In this document: positions 1 to 8,271 of the stretch, one piece after another | Numbering within the stretch: the first letter of the stretch is position 1 | Layout of the letters: each line of letters starts with the position of its first letter | Origin: an uncultured Cloacibacillus sp. | GTDB taxonomy: Bacteria; Synergistota; Synergistia; Synergistales; Synergistaceae | NCBI GenBank assembly: GCA_900545755.1 | Contig: URAG01000013.1 | Span: forward strand, 1-38,008 | Length of the DNA: 38,008 bases | Reading direction: 5' to 3' | Translations under genes and position numbers: made by a program | Notes under the pieces: model-generated | What the model was told of the DNA's origin: nothing | What the model saw: only the letters and a program-made list of their open reading frames with translations | Databases searched by the model: none

Positions 1-1182
1 CGTGACGACGCCCTTTTCGAGCTCGCTCGCGCCGAGTATGCAGGCGTAGCGCGCCGTGTTGCCTGCGCTCTTCATCTGGCCTTTCATGCCGCGCCCCATG
101 TAGTCGAGGTCGGCAGATATGCGGTTCATGCGCAGCTCGCGCGCGAGCGCCATCGCCTCTGTGCGCGCAGTGGCGTCCGCCGCGACGACGTAGGCCTTGG
201 TCTCCGGTTTTTTGCCGAAAGTGCAGTCTTGCGCTTCCATAGTTATGATGACGCGCTCGATGCCTGAAGCGAAACCGACGCCGGGGACGTGCGGTCCGCC
301 GATAGACTCAGCGAGGTTGTCGTAGCGCCCGCCGCCGCAGACGGCGTTCTGCGAGCCGAGGTCGCCGGACTGGATTTCGTAGGCGGTCTTCGTATAGTAG
401 TCGAGGCCGCGTACGAGGCGCTTGTCGAGGACGACCGACGCGCCTATCCTGTCGAGGCCGCGGCGAAGCTGCGCGAAGTGCTCCTTGCATTCGTCGCAGA
501 GATACTCCATGACTGCGGGCGCGCCTTCGGTGATTTCTTTGCATATCGGGCTCTTGCAGTCAAGGATGCGCAACGGGTTTCTGTCGAAGCGGCTCTTGCA
601 GGTGTCGCAGAGCTCATCGTAGCGAGAACGCAGATAGTCTTGCAGCGCCTTGCGGTAGACGGGGCGGCACTTCGGGCAGCCGACGGAGTTGAGGATGACT
701 TGAAGGTTGGAAAGGCCGAGCCTGCGGTAGAGCTCCATTGAGAAGTCTATGATCTCGAGGTCCACGTATGCGTCCTGTGCGCCGAGCGCCTCGACGTCGA
801 GCTGCACGAACTGGCGGTAGCGCCCCTTCTGCGGGCGCTCGTAGCGGAACATCGGCCCGATGCTCCAGAGTTTCGCGGGCTGCGCGCCCTTGTTCATTTC
901 GTTCTCGAGGTACGAGCGGACCATAGAGGCGGTGAGCTCCGGACGGAGCGTAATGCTGCGTCCTCCCTTGTCCGTGAAGGTGTACATTTCCTTTTCTACG
1001 ACGTCGGTCGTTTCGCCGACCCCGCGGCAGAAGAGCTCCGTATGTTCGAAGATGGGGAGATGAACTTCCTTATATCCGTAATCGTCCGCGACGTCGCGGC
1101 ACGTCTGAGTCACATAGGCCCATTTCCACGATTCGTCGCCGAGTATGTCCCTCGTGCCGCGCGGAGCCTTTACTGCTTCCAT
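1..1182 (-). CDS. hisS: Histidyl-tRNA synthetase, C-terminus cut by window edge
   Basis: Class II aminoacyl-tRNA synthetase that charges tRNA-His in the cytoplasm. The translation from the ATG at 1182 starts MEAVKAPRGTRDILG and carries class II motif 2 (FRYERPQKGRYRQF), the histidine-specific LVRGLDYYTKTAYEI segment and the GGGRYDNL motif. About 394 residues are visible. The family is usually 410-430 residues, so only the tail of the anticodon-binding domain is missing at the left edge. The start is supported by GGGAGG placed 8 bases upstream. It lies 187 bp downstream of the rodZ-like gene on the same strand, with a -10-like box and two hairpins in the gap. Identification is very secure. Confidence 0.97.
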   Translation of the reverse strand, partial: MEAVKAPRGTRDILGDESWKWAYVTQTCRDVADDYGYKEVHLPIFEHTELFCRGVGETTDVVEKEMYTFTDKGGRSITLRPELTASMVRSYLENEMNKGAQPAKLWSIGPMFRYERPQKGRYRQFVQLDVEALGAQDAYVDLEIIDFSMELYRRLGLSNLQVILNSVGCPKCRPVYRKALQDYLRSRYDELCDTCKSRFDRNPLRILDCKSPICKEITEGAPAVMEYLCDECKEHFAQLRRGLDRIGASVVLDKRLVRGLDYYTKTAYEIQSGDLGSQNAVCGGGRYDNLAESIGGPHVPGVGFASGIERVIITMEAQDCTFGKKPETKAYVVAADATARTEAMALARELRMNRISADLDYMGRGMKGQMKSAGNTARYACILGASELEKGVVT

Positions 1183-1210
1183 CACAACCGCCTCCCTGTA
1201 ATTTTAGACG

Positions 1211-1289
1211 GGCGGGATTTTCCCCGCCGGAATATCTTTCAAAAAAGCCGCGGCGCGCGCATGGATGCCGCGCCGTTCAAACTATTATA
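1211..1289 (-). promoter_or_regulatory. hisS leader: -10-like box plus two hairpins
   Basis: The 187-bp gap between the rodZ-like gene and hisS holds, in reading direction, a TATAAT box (1289-1284) without a convincing -35, a GC-rich hairpin (CGCGGC/GCCGCG arms at 1272-1267 and 1254-1249) followed by six T residues (1246-1241), and a second hairpin (GGCGGG/CCCGCC, 1228-1211) just before the ribosome binding site. The first hairpin could simply terminate the upstream gene, or the pair could attenuate hisS. I see no T-box motif. Confidence 0.35.
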
Positions 1290-1369
1290 TTACTTTATAA
1301 CCGCACGGATAGACAAGTGCGCGGCGGCAAATTTGCACCGCGCGCGGAAGTTCCGGCTTTCCCCTCCGC

Positions 1370-2350
1370 TTATCGTTTGTCCGAGTTCGTTACCGCGCCG
1401 TCGCTCCAGTAGTATTTCGTCACTGGGTTTTTGCCGCCGCCGAGAGGTTTCGCAGCCGCGCCTAACCACGCGGCGTCGGTCGCGGCCGGGTTGCCGCACC
1501 TGACGCGCAGCGGGCGCGAGGGGTTCACGCGGAATTCCTTTTTATCGCCGGGCTTCATGATTCCCTGGTAGAGCACCTTGTCGCCCTCGCTGATGCGCAG
1601 CCAGCTGTCGGCGCGCGCCGTCAGCGTTAGAAGCGGCGTTTTTGTGGCGGGTTTGGCGGCCTGCGCCGGTGCGGCCGGCTTCTGAGCCGCGGGCTTGTTA
1701 GTGGGCGCACTTGCCGCCGCGGGCTGCTCCGTTTTGGGAGCGGGCTGTTTTCCGTCCATCCAGCTTAAATCGACGGAGGCTGGCGCTGGTGGCAGCACTG
1801 CTATCACCGCATCTGATGAAACATCCGCCGAGGCTGCGCGCTGCTCCTGCCGCTCACGGACTATCGGCGCTGTGCCGCCTTCGAGCGGCGTCGTCGCGGA
1901 CGTCGATATCTCGCCGCGGTAGCGCAGCGTCACCCAGACCGCCGCCGCAAGCGAGATTACTACGAGCAGGTATATCCAGAAGCGCGGCGAGCGGCGGAAG
2001 ACGCCGGGCGTCACCGCCATGTCGGGCTCTTCGTTCGAGGTATTGAAGTCTTCAATCGTGACATTTACGCTGCGCGTTAGCGGGTCATACTTAGCCCACA
2101 TGTCCGGCGCGTTTAGAAACGCGCAGTACTGGCGCAGGAAGCTGCGGCAGTATGGACCCCTCGGCAGTTCGCCGAGCCGTCCCTCTTCTATCGAGGAAAT
2201 ATATTTTTTTTGTATCTTCGTGGCGTCGGAGGCTTGTGCGAGCGTTATGTCCTGCGCCTCGCGAAGCTCTTTCAGCTTTCTCCCAAGTTCGTCGATTTTT
2301 TTAGTTCTTGTCTCTTCGCCGTTCGTCTTCGTGTTTTTCTCGTCAGCCAT
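1370..2350 (-). CDS. RodZ-like helix-turn-helix membrane protein (DUF4115)
   Basis: Probable RodZ-family morphogenesis protein of 326 residues, expected to link MreB filaments to the inner membrane. Residues about 20-85 form a Cro-type helix-turn-helix of the HTH_25 kind (TLAQASDATKIQKKYISSIE). One membrane helix lies at about 123-143, followed by a Pro/Ala-rich linker (about 170-235) and a C-terminal DUF4115 beta domain with the typical DSWLRISEGDKVLYQG segment. The start ATG at 2350 has a GAGGGGG ribosome site 7 bases upstream. Cytoplasmic HTH, single membrane pass and external C-terminal domain is the RodZ order. The function is inferred from this architecture, since sequence identity to the E. 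coli protein cannot be measured here. It is transcribed away from the metal-chelate importer and toward hisS. Confidence 0.8.
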   Translation of the reverse strand: MADEKNTKTNGEETRTKKIDELGRKLKELREAQDITLAQASDATKIQKKYISSIEEGRLGELPRGPYCRSFLRQYCAFLNAPDMWAKYDPLTRSVNVTIEDFNTSNEEPDMAVTPGVFRRSPRFWIYLLVVISLAAAVWVTLRYRGEISTSATTPLEGGTAPIVRERQEQRAASADVSSDAVIAVLPPAPASVDLSWMDGKQPAPKTEQPAAASAPTNKPAAQKPAAPAQAAKPATKTPLLTLTARADSWLRISEGDKVLYQGIMKPGDKKEFRVNPSRPLRVRCGNPAATDAAWLGAAAKPLGGGKNPVTKYYWSDGAVTNSDKR

Positions 2351-2491
2351 TCTCTATCCCCCTCGCAATGTTGTTGGGCGGCGTGTGACTGCAACATTTG
2401 TAAAATTCCGCTCGCCTGATTCCGTACAATAAATGATAGCCTATAAGGGCGAAAAATAGAATAAGGAATATGCCGCCGTGGACGGGCTGTG

Positions 2492-2520
2492 TTGCCGCGC
2501 CGCACGCCTTGTGCTAATAT
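2492..2520 (+). promoter_or_regulatory. Promoter of the metal-chelate ABC operon
   Basis: TTGCCG (2492-2497), a 17-base spacer and TAATAT (2515-2520) form a good sigma-70-type promoter, giving a leader of about 35 bases before the ATG at 2561. The leader is too short for a cobalamin riboswitch, and none of its conserved boxes is visible. Confidence 0.6.
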
Positions 2521-2560
2521 GCGCGTAGAAGCGCCGAGATTTTGCCCGGGAGGCGTGAAA

Positions 2561-3613
2561 ATGAGATTTTTGGTTGTTCTGCTCGCGGCTGCGTTAGCCG
2601 CTCTTTCGTGCTTTCCCGTTCCATGCGCCGCGCTGGCCGCGCTTCCGCAGAAAATAGAGCGCGCCGCCGTCGCAGGCGTTCTGCCTTTTCCTTCCGTGCT
2701 ATGCCTCTATCTTGGCTCCGCCGAAAAAATAATCGCGATACCGCCCGCGTCGATGAGCGCGGCGCGCGAAGGGCTGCTAGGCAAATTGTTTCCAGGGATA
2801 CTGGAAGCCGAGACTTCGTTCGCCTCGGGAACGGGCGCGAATATAGAGGAGCTTATGGCGCTGCGTCCCGACGTGGTCTTTTATCTTGAAGCCGACAAAA
2901 GCTTTGGCCGAGCGCTCGAAAACGCCGGTCTCGCGGGCGTTCCCGTCTCCCCGTCGAAGTGGGGCTACGACGTGCTGCGCACCTACGAGGAGTGGATTAA
3001 GCTGCTTGCCGGGATTTTTCCTGAGCGCGCGGCGGCGGAAAAGAAGGCCGTCGCCTACGGGCGGCGCGCGCTCGAGATGACGAAATCTCGAGCGTCGCTC
3101 ATCCAGCCGGACGGGCGGAAGAAGGTGCTTTTCATCGTGCGCGAGGAAAACGGGCGCATCGTCACATCGGGGAAAAATTTCTTCGGGCAGTATTGGTGCG
3201 AGTCGATAGGCGCGGAGAACGCAGCGTCGGAGATAACGGCGGAACGCTCGAACGCCGTCGTCACGATGGAGCAGGTATATAAATGGAATCCCGACGTCAT
3301 ATTCATTACGAACTTCACGAAGCTATCGCCGCGCGCCCTGCTTTACGCGCCAGAGTGGAAGCCTGTCGAGGCCGTACGCCGCGGCGCGGTCTATAAGATG
3401 CCGCTTGCGCTTTACCGCACCTACACTCCAGGCCCCGACGCGCCGCTGACGCTTCTATGGCTCGCGCGCGCCGTGTATCCAGAGTTCTTCGGCGACGTCG
3501 ACGTGCCGGAGCAGGCGGTGAAGTATTATAAGGAAATTTTCGGCCTCGACGTGAGCGAGAGCCGTGCGCGCGAAATCTTCGGCGCGCCGCAAAACGGGGG
3601 CGCGGGCAGTTGA
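2561..3613 (+). CDS. Periplasmic metal-chelate binding protein (FecB/BtuF type)
   Basis: Substrate-binding subunit of an iron-siderophore, heme or cobalamin class ABC importer, 350 residues. The N-terminus is a clear Sec signal peptide (MRFLVVLLAAALAALSC and following, likely cleaved near residue 28). A lipobox is not convincing. The rest is the TroA/FhuD-like fold of class III binding proteins: IEELMALRPDVVFYL in the first lobe, a long linking helix (EEWIKLLAGIFPERAAAEKKA) and WNPDVIFITNF in the second lobe. The ATG at 2561 was chosen over the upstream in-frame codon at 2489 because GGGAGG lies 6 bases before it and the signal peptide begins there. The last bases overlap the permease start by 4 bp. 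The substrate cannot be told from sequence alone. Confidence 0.88.
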   Translation: MRFLVVLLAAALAALSCFPVPCAALAALPQKIERAAVAGVLPFPSVLCLYLGSAEKIIAIPPASMSAAREGLLGKLFPGILEAETSFASGTGANIEELMALRPDVVFYLEADKSFGRALENAGLAGVPVSPSKWGYDVLRTYEEWIKLLAGIFPERAAAEKKAVAYGRRALEMTKSRASLIQPDGRKKVLFIVREENGRIVTSGKNFFGQYWCESIGAENAASEITAERSNAVVTMEQVYKWNPDVIFITNFTKLSPRALLYAPEWKPVEAVRRGAVYKMPLALYRTYTPGPDAPLTLLWLARAVYPEFFGDVDVPEQAVKYYKEIFGLDVSESRAREIFGAPQNGGAGS

Positions 3614-4614
3614 ACAGGCGCGCTGCGCTGATTCTGCTCTGCGCCGCCGCGCTCGTGCTCGCGCCCTTCGCCGCTCTCTGCTTCGGACGTTTCCCGGTAT
3701 CTTATGGCGACGCGCTTTCGGCGCTCTTTCCTCAGCTTTTCGGAGAAATTGAAAACGCGGAGCTGACGCGCAACGTCCTGCTCAACGTCCGCCTGCCGCG
3801 CGTCGCGCTCGCGATGCTCGCGGGCGCTGGGCTCGCCGTCTCTGGCGCGGCCTTTCAGTCGCTCTTCTCGAACCCGCTCGCGACCCCGGACACTCTCGGC
3901 GTAGCTACAGGCGCGTCGTTCGGCGCTGCGCTCGGCATACTCGCGGGATTTTCCCCCGCCTTCGTCCAGATCTCGGCCTTCTTGGCGGGACTCATCGCAG
4001 TTGCGCTCGTGCTCGCCGTCAGCCGCGTGCGCGGCTCGTCGCCCGTCATAATGATGATACTGGCCGGCATGGTCGTCGGCGCGCTATTCTCAGCGCTCGT
4101 TTCCCTCGTAAAATTCGCCGCCGACCCGCAGGACGTGTTGCCGGCGATAACTTTCTGGCTCATGGGCAGCCTCTCCGGCGCGACGCGCGAAAGTCTTGTG
4201 ATCGGTTCGCCCGCTATAGCCCTCGGTGGTTTGATAATCTGGGTCGCGCGCTGGCGGCTCAACGCCGCCTCGCTATCCGACGACGAGGCCGTCGCGCTCG
4301 GCGTGAACCTGCGCCGCCTGCGCGTCGCGGTAATCGCAGGCGCGGCAATGATAACTGGGGCCGTCGTCTCGATGTGCGGCCTCATCGGCTGGGTCGGCCT
4401 GCTCGTGCCGCACGCCGCGCGCATGCTCTTCGGCGCAGACAACAGGCGCGTCGTTCCCGCTAGCCTCGTCCTCGGCGCGCTCTTCATGCTCGCGATAGCC
4501 ACGGCGGCGCGCAGCGCCGCGGCCTCTGAGATTCCAGCCTCGATACTGACCTCGATAATAGGCGCGCCCTTCTTCATTTTCCTGCTGCGGCACAGCGGGG
4601 GGATAAGAGAATGA
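3610..4614 (+). CDS. FecCD/BtuC-family ABC importer permease
   Basis: Membrane subunit of the same importer, 334 residues, strongly hydrophobic with about ten predicted helices. Family landmarks include LLNVRLPRVALAMLAGAGLA near the start, NPLATPDTLGVATGASFGA, and GLIGWVGLLVPHAARML before the last helices, which is the loop that contacts the ATPase. It starts with TTG at 3610, overlapping the stop of the binding-protein gene as TTGA, and ends in an ATGA overlap with the ATPase gene. The three products are therefore almost certainly translated together. FecCD permeases serve Fe(III)-siderophores, heme or vitamin B12, and nothing here distinguishes these. Confidence 0.92.
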   Translation: MNRRAALILLCAAALVLAPFAALCFGRFPVSYGDALSALFPQLFGEIENAELTRNVLLNVRLPRVALAMLAGAGLAVSGAAFQSLFSNPLATPDTLGVATGASFGAALGILAGFSPAFVQISAFLAGLIAVALVLAVSRVRGSSPVIMMILAGMVVGALFSALVSLVKFAADPQDVLPAITFWLMGSLSGATRESLVIGSPAIALGGLIIWVARWRLNAASLSDDEAVALGVNLRRLRVAVIAGAAMITGAVVSMCGLIGWVGLLVPHAARMLFGADNRRVVPASLVLGALFMLAIATAARSAAASEIPASILTSIIGAPFFIFLLRHSGGIRE

Positions 4615-5411
4615 TCTTCGAGACGCGCGGCGGCGCGTTCCGCTACGGCGCGGGCGGCTGCGTGCTGCGCGACGTTAATTTCAGCCTCGGAAACGGAGAG
4701 CGGCTTTCGATACTCGGCGCGAACGGCGCGGGAAAGACGACGCTCATCCGCTGCGCCGCCGGCCTTCGCGCGTGGAGCGAGGGGGCGACCTATCTCGACG
4801 GCGCTGACGTCCGCAGCCTGCCGCCGCGCGAGTTCCGCCGCCGCGTCGGCTACGTGCCGCAGGCACGCCCGTCGGCCTTCGTCTACACAGTAATGGAGAT
4901 GGTTCTGCTTGGGCGGCTGCCCTGCATGGGGCCTTTCGCGTCACCATCCGCAGATGACGTGCGAAAGGCGCGCGAGGCGCTGGAGCTCGCGGGGATTTCC
5001 CATTTGAAGGATAGGCTTTGCAGCCGTATAAGCGGCGGCGAATATCAGCTTGTCGTCTTAGCACGCGCTCTCGCCTCCGAGCCGGAGCTGCTAATCCTCG
5101 ACGAGCCGGAGTCGAACCTCGACTTTAGGAACCAGGCGAGGCTGCTCGGAGTCCTCGCCTCGCTCTGCCGCTGGCGCGGAATGAGCGCGCTGTTCAGCAC
5201 GCACTACCCAGAGCACGCACTCGAGCTCTCCTGCAAATCTCTACTCGTCATGCCAGGCGGTTCGACTCTCTTCGGCGCGTCGGAGGAGATAGTCACGGAA
5301 GAGCGTCTCCGCGCGGCCTTCGGCGTTCCTGTAGTTCTGCGCCGCTTCGAAGCCTTCGGGCGGGAACGCATAGCCGTCGCCGCCGAGTACGAAAGAGACG
5401 GCGCGCGTTAA
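4611..5411 (+). CDS. ABC importer ATPase (FecE/BtuD type)
   Basis: Nucleotide-binding subunit of the importer, 266 residues. Visible in order: Walker A LGANGAGKTTL, Q-loop YVPQARPSAF, signature ISGGEYQLVVLARAL, Walker B LLILDEPESNLD and H-loop STHYPEHAL. The signature reads SGGEYQ rather than the commoner SGGERQ, a modest variation. The start ATG overlaps the permease stop by 4 bp. The length is usual for FecE/FhuC-like ATPases. No strong terminator is seen in the 67 bp before the next promoter. Confidence 0.93.
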   Translation: MIFETRGGAFRYGAGGCVLRDVNFSLGNGERLSILGANGAGKTTLIRCAAGLRAWSEGATYLDGADVRSLPPREFRRRVGYVPQARPSAFVYTVMEMVLLGRLPCMGPFASPSADDVRKAREALELAGISHLKDRLCSRISGGEYQLVVLARALASEPELLILDEPESNLDFRNQARLLGVLASLCRWRGMSALFSTHYPEHALELSCKSLLVMPGGSTLFGASEEIVTEERLRAAFGVPVVLRRFEAFGRERIAVAAEYERDGAR

Positions 5412-5460
5412 ATACAGTGCGGCGCACGCAGTTCACGGTATTCGCGTTAATTCGGCCTTT

Positions 5461-5506
5461 ATACAAAAATTTGTATTCTTGACAAAAAAGTATTTACGCG
5501 TATCCT
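5461..5506 (+). promoter_or_regulatory. Promoter with adjacent 16-bp palindrome (possible operator)
   Basis: A perfect inverted repeat, ATACAAA-aa-TTTGTAT, occupies 5461-5476. Two bases after it comes a consensus -35 TTGACA (5479-5484), then a 16-base spacer and TATCCT (5501-5506). GGAGG at 5537-5541 serves the ATG at 5551. A palindrome touching the -35 box suggests control by a dimeric regulator. The YheO-like regulator encoded next is a candidate, but this is inference. Confidence 0.6.
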
Positions 5507-5550
5507 TAAAAGCAGACGATATAAAATTCTACAACTGGAGGGCGTTTGCA

Positions 5551-6543
5551 ATGCTTATACTAACGAGGGAAGATATTCTGAAGGTTTTCTCGATGCGCGA
5601 CGCGATCGAGGCGGACAAGAAGGCTTTCGTGCTGCACACGGAGGGACGCGCCGTCGTGCCTCTGCGCATAAATATCGACAACGAGGCGCGCGACGGTCAG
5701 ATTATGTTCATGCCGGCCTACGTAGGCGGCGAGCTGAACGCTGGCGGAGTAAAGATAGTTTCGTGCTTCACTGGAAACCGCAGTAAAGGGCTGCCTGTAA
5801 TACCGGCGACTATGGCCGTCGTAGACGGCGACACCGGCGTCGTTTCGGCGATACTCGACGGCACGACGCTGACGCAGCTGCGCACGGCGGCGATTTCCGG
5901 CGCGGCGATAGAGCTGCTTGCCAACGCCGGGGCGAGCGTCGGCGCGCTCTTCGGCACCGGCGGCCAGGCCCCCGCGCAGCTCGAAGCGCTCATGACCGCG
6001 CGCAGGCTCTCCGAGGTGCGCGTGTACGACGCGCTGGAGGGCAGAGCCGAAGCTTTCGCCGCGCAGTACGCGCCGCTTGCCGAAAAGTTCGGCACGAAGC
6101 TCGTTCCCGCCCCGACGCCTAAGGCGGCCGTTACGGACGCGGACGTAATCACCGCCGTTACGACTTCGCGCGAGCCGGTATTCGACGCCGCGGACATAAA
6201 GGACGGCTGCCACGTCACGGGGGTCGGGGCCTACACGCCGGAGATGCGCGAAATACCGGCGGAGCTGCTCGCACGCGCGTCGCGTATTTTCGTCGACAAC
6301 CGCGAGGCTGTGCTGGCAGAGGCCGGCGACCTCATCATCGCGGAGCGCGAAGGGAAGTTCCGCCCGGATATGATAGCTGGCGAGCTCGGCGAGCTTCTCC
6401 TGGGCCGCGTCGAAGGCCGCCGTTCTCCTAAGGACGTTACTATAATGAAGACCGTCGGCTTCGCGACTCTCGACGTGGTCGCAGCCGCGGAAATCGTGAA
6501 AAAGGCGAAGGCCGCGGGCGTGGGCCTCGAAGTCGCGATGTAG
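5551..6543 (+). CDS. Ornithine cyclodeaminase / mu-crystallin family enzyme
   Basis: NAD(P)-dependent enzyme of the ornithine cyclodeaminase, alanine dehydrogenase and ketimine reductase family, 330 residues. Landmarks: NAGGVKIVS with the substrate-contacting lysine, LTQLRTAAISG, a Rossmann GTGGQA motif after a beta strand (GALFGTGGQAPAQ), and VTGVGAYTPEMREIP. Start chosen at the ATG at 5551, which has GGAGG 9 bases upstream. The longer in-frame ORF would begin inside the -35 box. Members range from ornithine cyclodeaminases to L-alanine dehydrogenases and imine reductases, so the substrate is open. The gene is followed by a regulator and an EamA exporter, which fits amino-acid turnover and export. 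Confidence 0.88.
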   Translation: MLILTREDILKVFSMRDAIEADKKAFVLHTEGRAVVPLRINIDNEARDGQIMFMPAYVGGELNAGGVKIVSCFTGNRSKGLPVIPATMAVVDGDTGVVSAILDGTTLTQLRTAAISGAAIELLANAGASVGALFGTGGQAPAQLEALMTARRLSEVRVYDALEGRAEAFAAQYAPLAEKFGTKLVPAPTPKAAVTDADVITAVTTSREPVFDAADIKDGCHVTGVGAYTPEMREIPAELLARASRIFVDNREAVLAEAGDLIIAEREGKFRPDMIAGELGELLLGRVEGRRSPKDVTIMKTVGFATLDVVAAAEIVKKAKAAGVGLEVAM

Positions 6544-6566
6544 CAGAAGCGCGACGCGGACGCACT

Positions 6567-6629
6567 TTGCGCGCCGCCGCCGCAAATGTATAATAGGCGG
6601 AGAGTCTCGGCTCTTCGCCTTAATTTTTT
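6567..6629 (+). promoter_or_regulatory. Promoter overlapping a terminator-like hairpin before the YheO gene
   Basis: TTGCGC (6567-6572), a 16-base spacer and TATAAT (6589-6594) make a promoter. Immediately after, arms at 6596-6604 and 6611-6619 (9 bp with one G-U pair) are followed by a T-rich run to 6629, the layout of an intrinsic terminator. A transcript from this promoter would start near 6601, inside the left arm, so it would escape termination, whereas read-through from the cyclodeaminase gene would form the full hairpin. Confidence 0.55.
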
Positions 6630-6646
6630 ATTGTGGAGGCAACGCT

Positions 6647-7306
6647 ATGTCAGAAAACTGCCATCCGCTGCTCGCGCCGTTCGTCCCGCTCGTCGCCCTG
6701 CTCGGTGAGGCGCTAGGCTCGGAATACGAGATAATACTGCACGACCTCACGCAGGAGGGGACGAAGATAATCGCATCGACCAACGAACGGCTCTCCGGGC
6801 GCGGCAAGGACGCGCCGCTTACGGAGTTCGGACGCTTCCTAATAACGAGCCCAGAGGTCGACGGCCTCGATTACATCGCTAACTATCCCGCCGAGGCGCC
6901 GAACGGGCGGCGTATGCGGTCAAGTGTGCTGCTGATACGGGATTCGGGACGTAAGCTCGTCGGCATGCTCTGCGTCAACTACGACACGACGAAGGCGAAG
7001 ATGCTGCTCGACGCGGCGTCGTTCCTTACAGCTGTGCGTCCGCTCTCGTTCAAGGGCGCGCAGGTCGAGCGCTTCGAAGCGCCGGAGGACGAGGCGGCCT
7101 TCGTCGCCGAGGCGCGCCGGCGTATGGGCTGTCCGCTCGAATACCTAGCGAGCGACGAGCGCCGCGAGTGCATAAAATATCTCGACGAGCGCGGCTTCTT
7201 CAAGCTCAAGGGCTCTATAGACTATCTTGCGAAAGAGATGGGCAAGAGCCGCTTCACGCTCTACGCGGATCTGCGCGCCGTGAGGAAGCGCGGCGGCGCG
7301 GAATAG
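6647..7306 (+). CDS. YheO-type transcriptional regulator (PAS-like plus HTH)
   Basis: Putative DNA-binding regulator, 219 residues. Residues about 5-115 match the YheO-like PAS domain (EYEIILHDLTQEGTKII, then SSVLLIRDSGRKLVGMLCVNYD), which probably senses a small ligand. Residues about 155-215 form the C-terminal HTH_22 helix-turn-helix (ECIKYLDERGFFKLKGSIDY, then KSRFTLYADLR). ATG at 6647 preceded by GGAGG. The EamA transporter gene starts 15 bp after its stop, so the two form an operon. The flanking cyclodeaminase and exporter suggest it responds to an amino acid or related metabolite, which is inference. Confidence 0.85.
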   Translation: MSENCHPLLAPFVPLVALLGEALGSEYEIILHDLTQEGTKIIASTNERLSGRGKDAPLTEFGRFLITSPEVDGLDYIANYPAEAPNGRRMRSSVLLIRDSGRKLVGMLCVNYDTTKAKMLLDAASFLTAVRPLSFKGAQVERFEAPEDEAAFVAEARRRMGCPLEYLASDERRECIKYLDERGFFKLKGSIDYLAKEMGKSRFTLYADLRAVRKRGGAE

Positions 7307-7321
7307 GGGAGGACGCTCTGA

Positions 7322-8194
7322 GTGGACGCACGGACGCGGAATCTTATCGAGATACATCTCTCCGTCGTGCTCTTCGGACTCACGGGGCTCTTCGGCAAAT
7401 TTATCAGCCTGCCCGCGCCTTACATCGTGCTCGGGCGTGTATTCTTCGCCTCGGTCTCCATGGGGCTTTACTTCCTTTTAAGGAAAAAGGACGTGCGCCT
7501 CGCGCGCGCCGCGGATTACGCGGCGATCGCCGCCGTCGGGGCGGTGCTCGCGCTGCACTGGACGGCCTTCTATCTTTCCGTCAAGCTCTCGACGGTTGCT
7601 ATAGGCGTGCTGACCTTCGCCGCTTACCCGATTTTTGTCACTTTTCTTGAACCTTTCTTCTTCCGCGAAAAACTTAGAGGCGCGGACGTGCTGGCGGCAT
7701 TCGTGATGTTCGGCGGCGTCCTGCTGGTCGTGCCGCGTCTCGGTGCAGGGCCGGGCATGACTGCCGGGATGATCTGGGGCATGGTCAGCAGCGTATCATA
7801 CGCAGTTATGTCGCTGCTCAACCGCAAGTTCGTCTCGCGTTACGAGGGCAGCGTCGTCGCCTTGTACGAGCAGGGTACGGCAGCTCTGATGATGCTGCCG
7901 CTTCTGCTATTTGAAAGGCCGCATGCGACGGCGCTCGACTGGGTGCTGCTCGTCGTCCTCGGCGTCGTACTGACCGGCGTGGCACACTCGCTTTTCATCA
8001 GCGGAATGCGCAGTGTGCGCGCACAGACGGCGGGCGTGATAGCGAGCTTGGAAAGCGTCTACGGCATAGCCGCCGCGGCTCTCTGCCTCGGCGAATTCCC
8101 GACGCTGCGCGAGCTGGCCGGCGGCGCGGTGATTTTAGGCACGGCCTTCGTCTCGACCATGCGCTCGTCTAAAGAAGGGGCGCGCGATTCGTAA
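7322..8194 (+). CDS. EamA/DMT-superfamily transporter
   Basis: Inner-membrane drug/metabolite transporter of 290 residues with ten predicted helices arranged as two EamA repeats (first about residues 8-140, beginning HLSVVLFGLTGLFGKFI; second about 150-285, beginning GMIWGMVSSVSYAVMSLLNR). EamA members usually export amino acids or metabolites. It starts with GTG at 7322, preceded by GGGGAGG within 12 bases. It is co-transcribed with the YheO regulator and ends just before a bidirectional terminator. The substrate is unknown. The cyclodeaminase upstream hints at an amino acid. Confidence 0.88.
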   Translation: MDARTRNLIEIHLSVVLFGLTGLFGKFISLPAPYIVLGRVFFASVSMGLYFLLRKKDVRLARAADYAAIAAVGAVLALHWTAFYLSVKLSTVAIGVLTFAAYPIFVTFLEPFFFREKLRGADVLAAFVMFGGVLLVVPRLGAGPGMTAGMIWGMVSSVSYAVMSLLNRKFVSRYEGSVVALYEQGTAALMMLPLLLFERPHATALDWVLLVVLGVVLTGVAHSLFISGMRSVRAQTAGVIASLESVYGIAAAALCLGEFPTLRELAGGAVILGTAFVSTMRSSKEGARDS

Positions 8195-8205
8195 TTTGCG
8201 CATAA

Positions 8206-8248
8206 AAAACGCGCGCCGTCCGATATGCAGCGGAACTGCGCGCGTTTT
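8206..8248. terminator. Bidirectional terminator
   Basis: AAAACGCGCG (8206-8215) pairs with CGCGCGTTTT (8239-8248), flanked by A and T runs. It lies between the convergent EamA (plus) and aminotransferase (minus) genes and can end both transcripts. Confidence 0.8.
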
Positions 8249-8271
8249 GTTGTTTGTCGTCTGTGAGGCTG

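Noticed and set aside
1183..1369. T-box riboswitch in the hisS leader
   Set aside because: No AGGGTGG-type antiterminator motif and too short for a T-box.
2440..2560. Cobalamin riboswitch upstream of the FecBCD-type operon
   Set aside because: The predicted leader is only about 35 bases and none of the conserved B12-box or pseudoknot elements is seen.
5560..6585. Long open frame of 341 codons on the minus strand opposite the cyclodeaminase gene
   Set aside because: The product is Arg/His-rich with no family resemblance, and the plus-strand gene has clear motifs and a ribosome site. It is a GC-rich antisense shadow.
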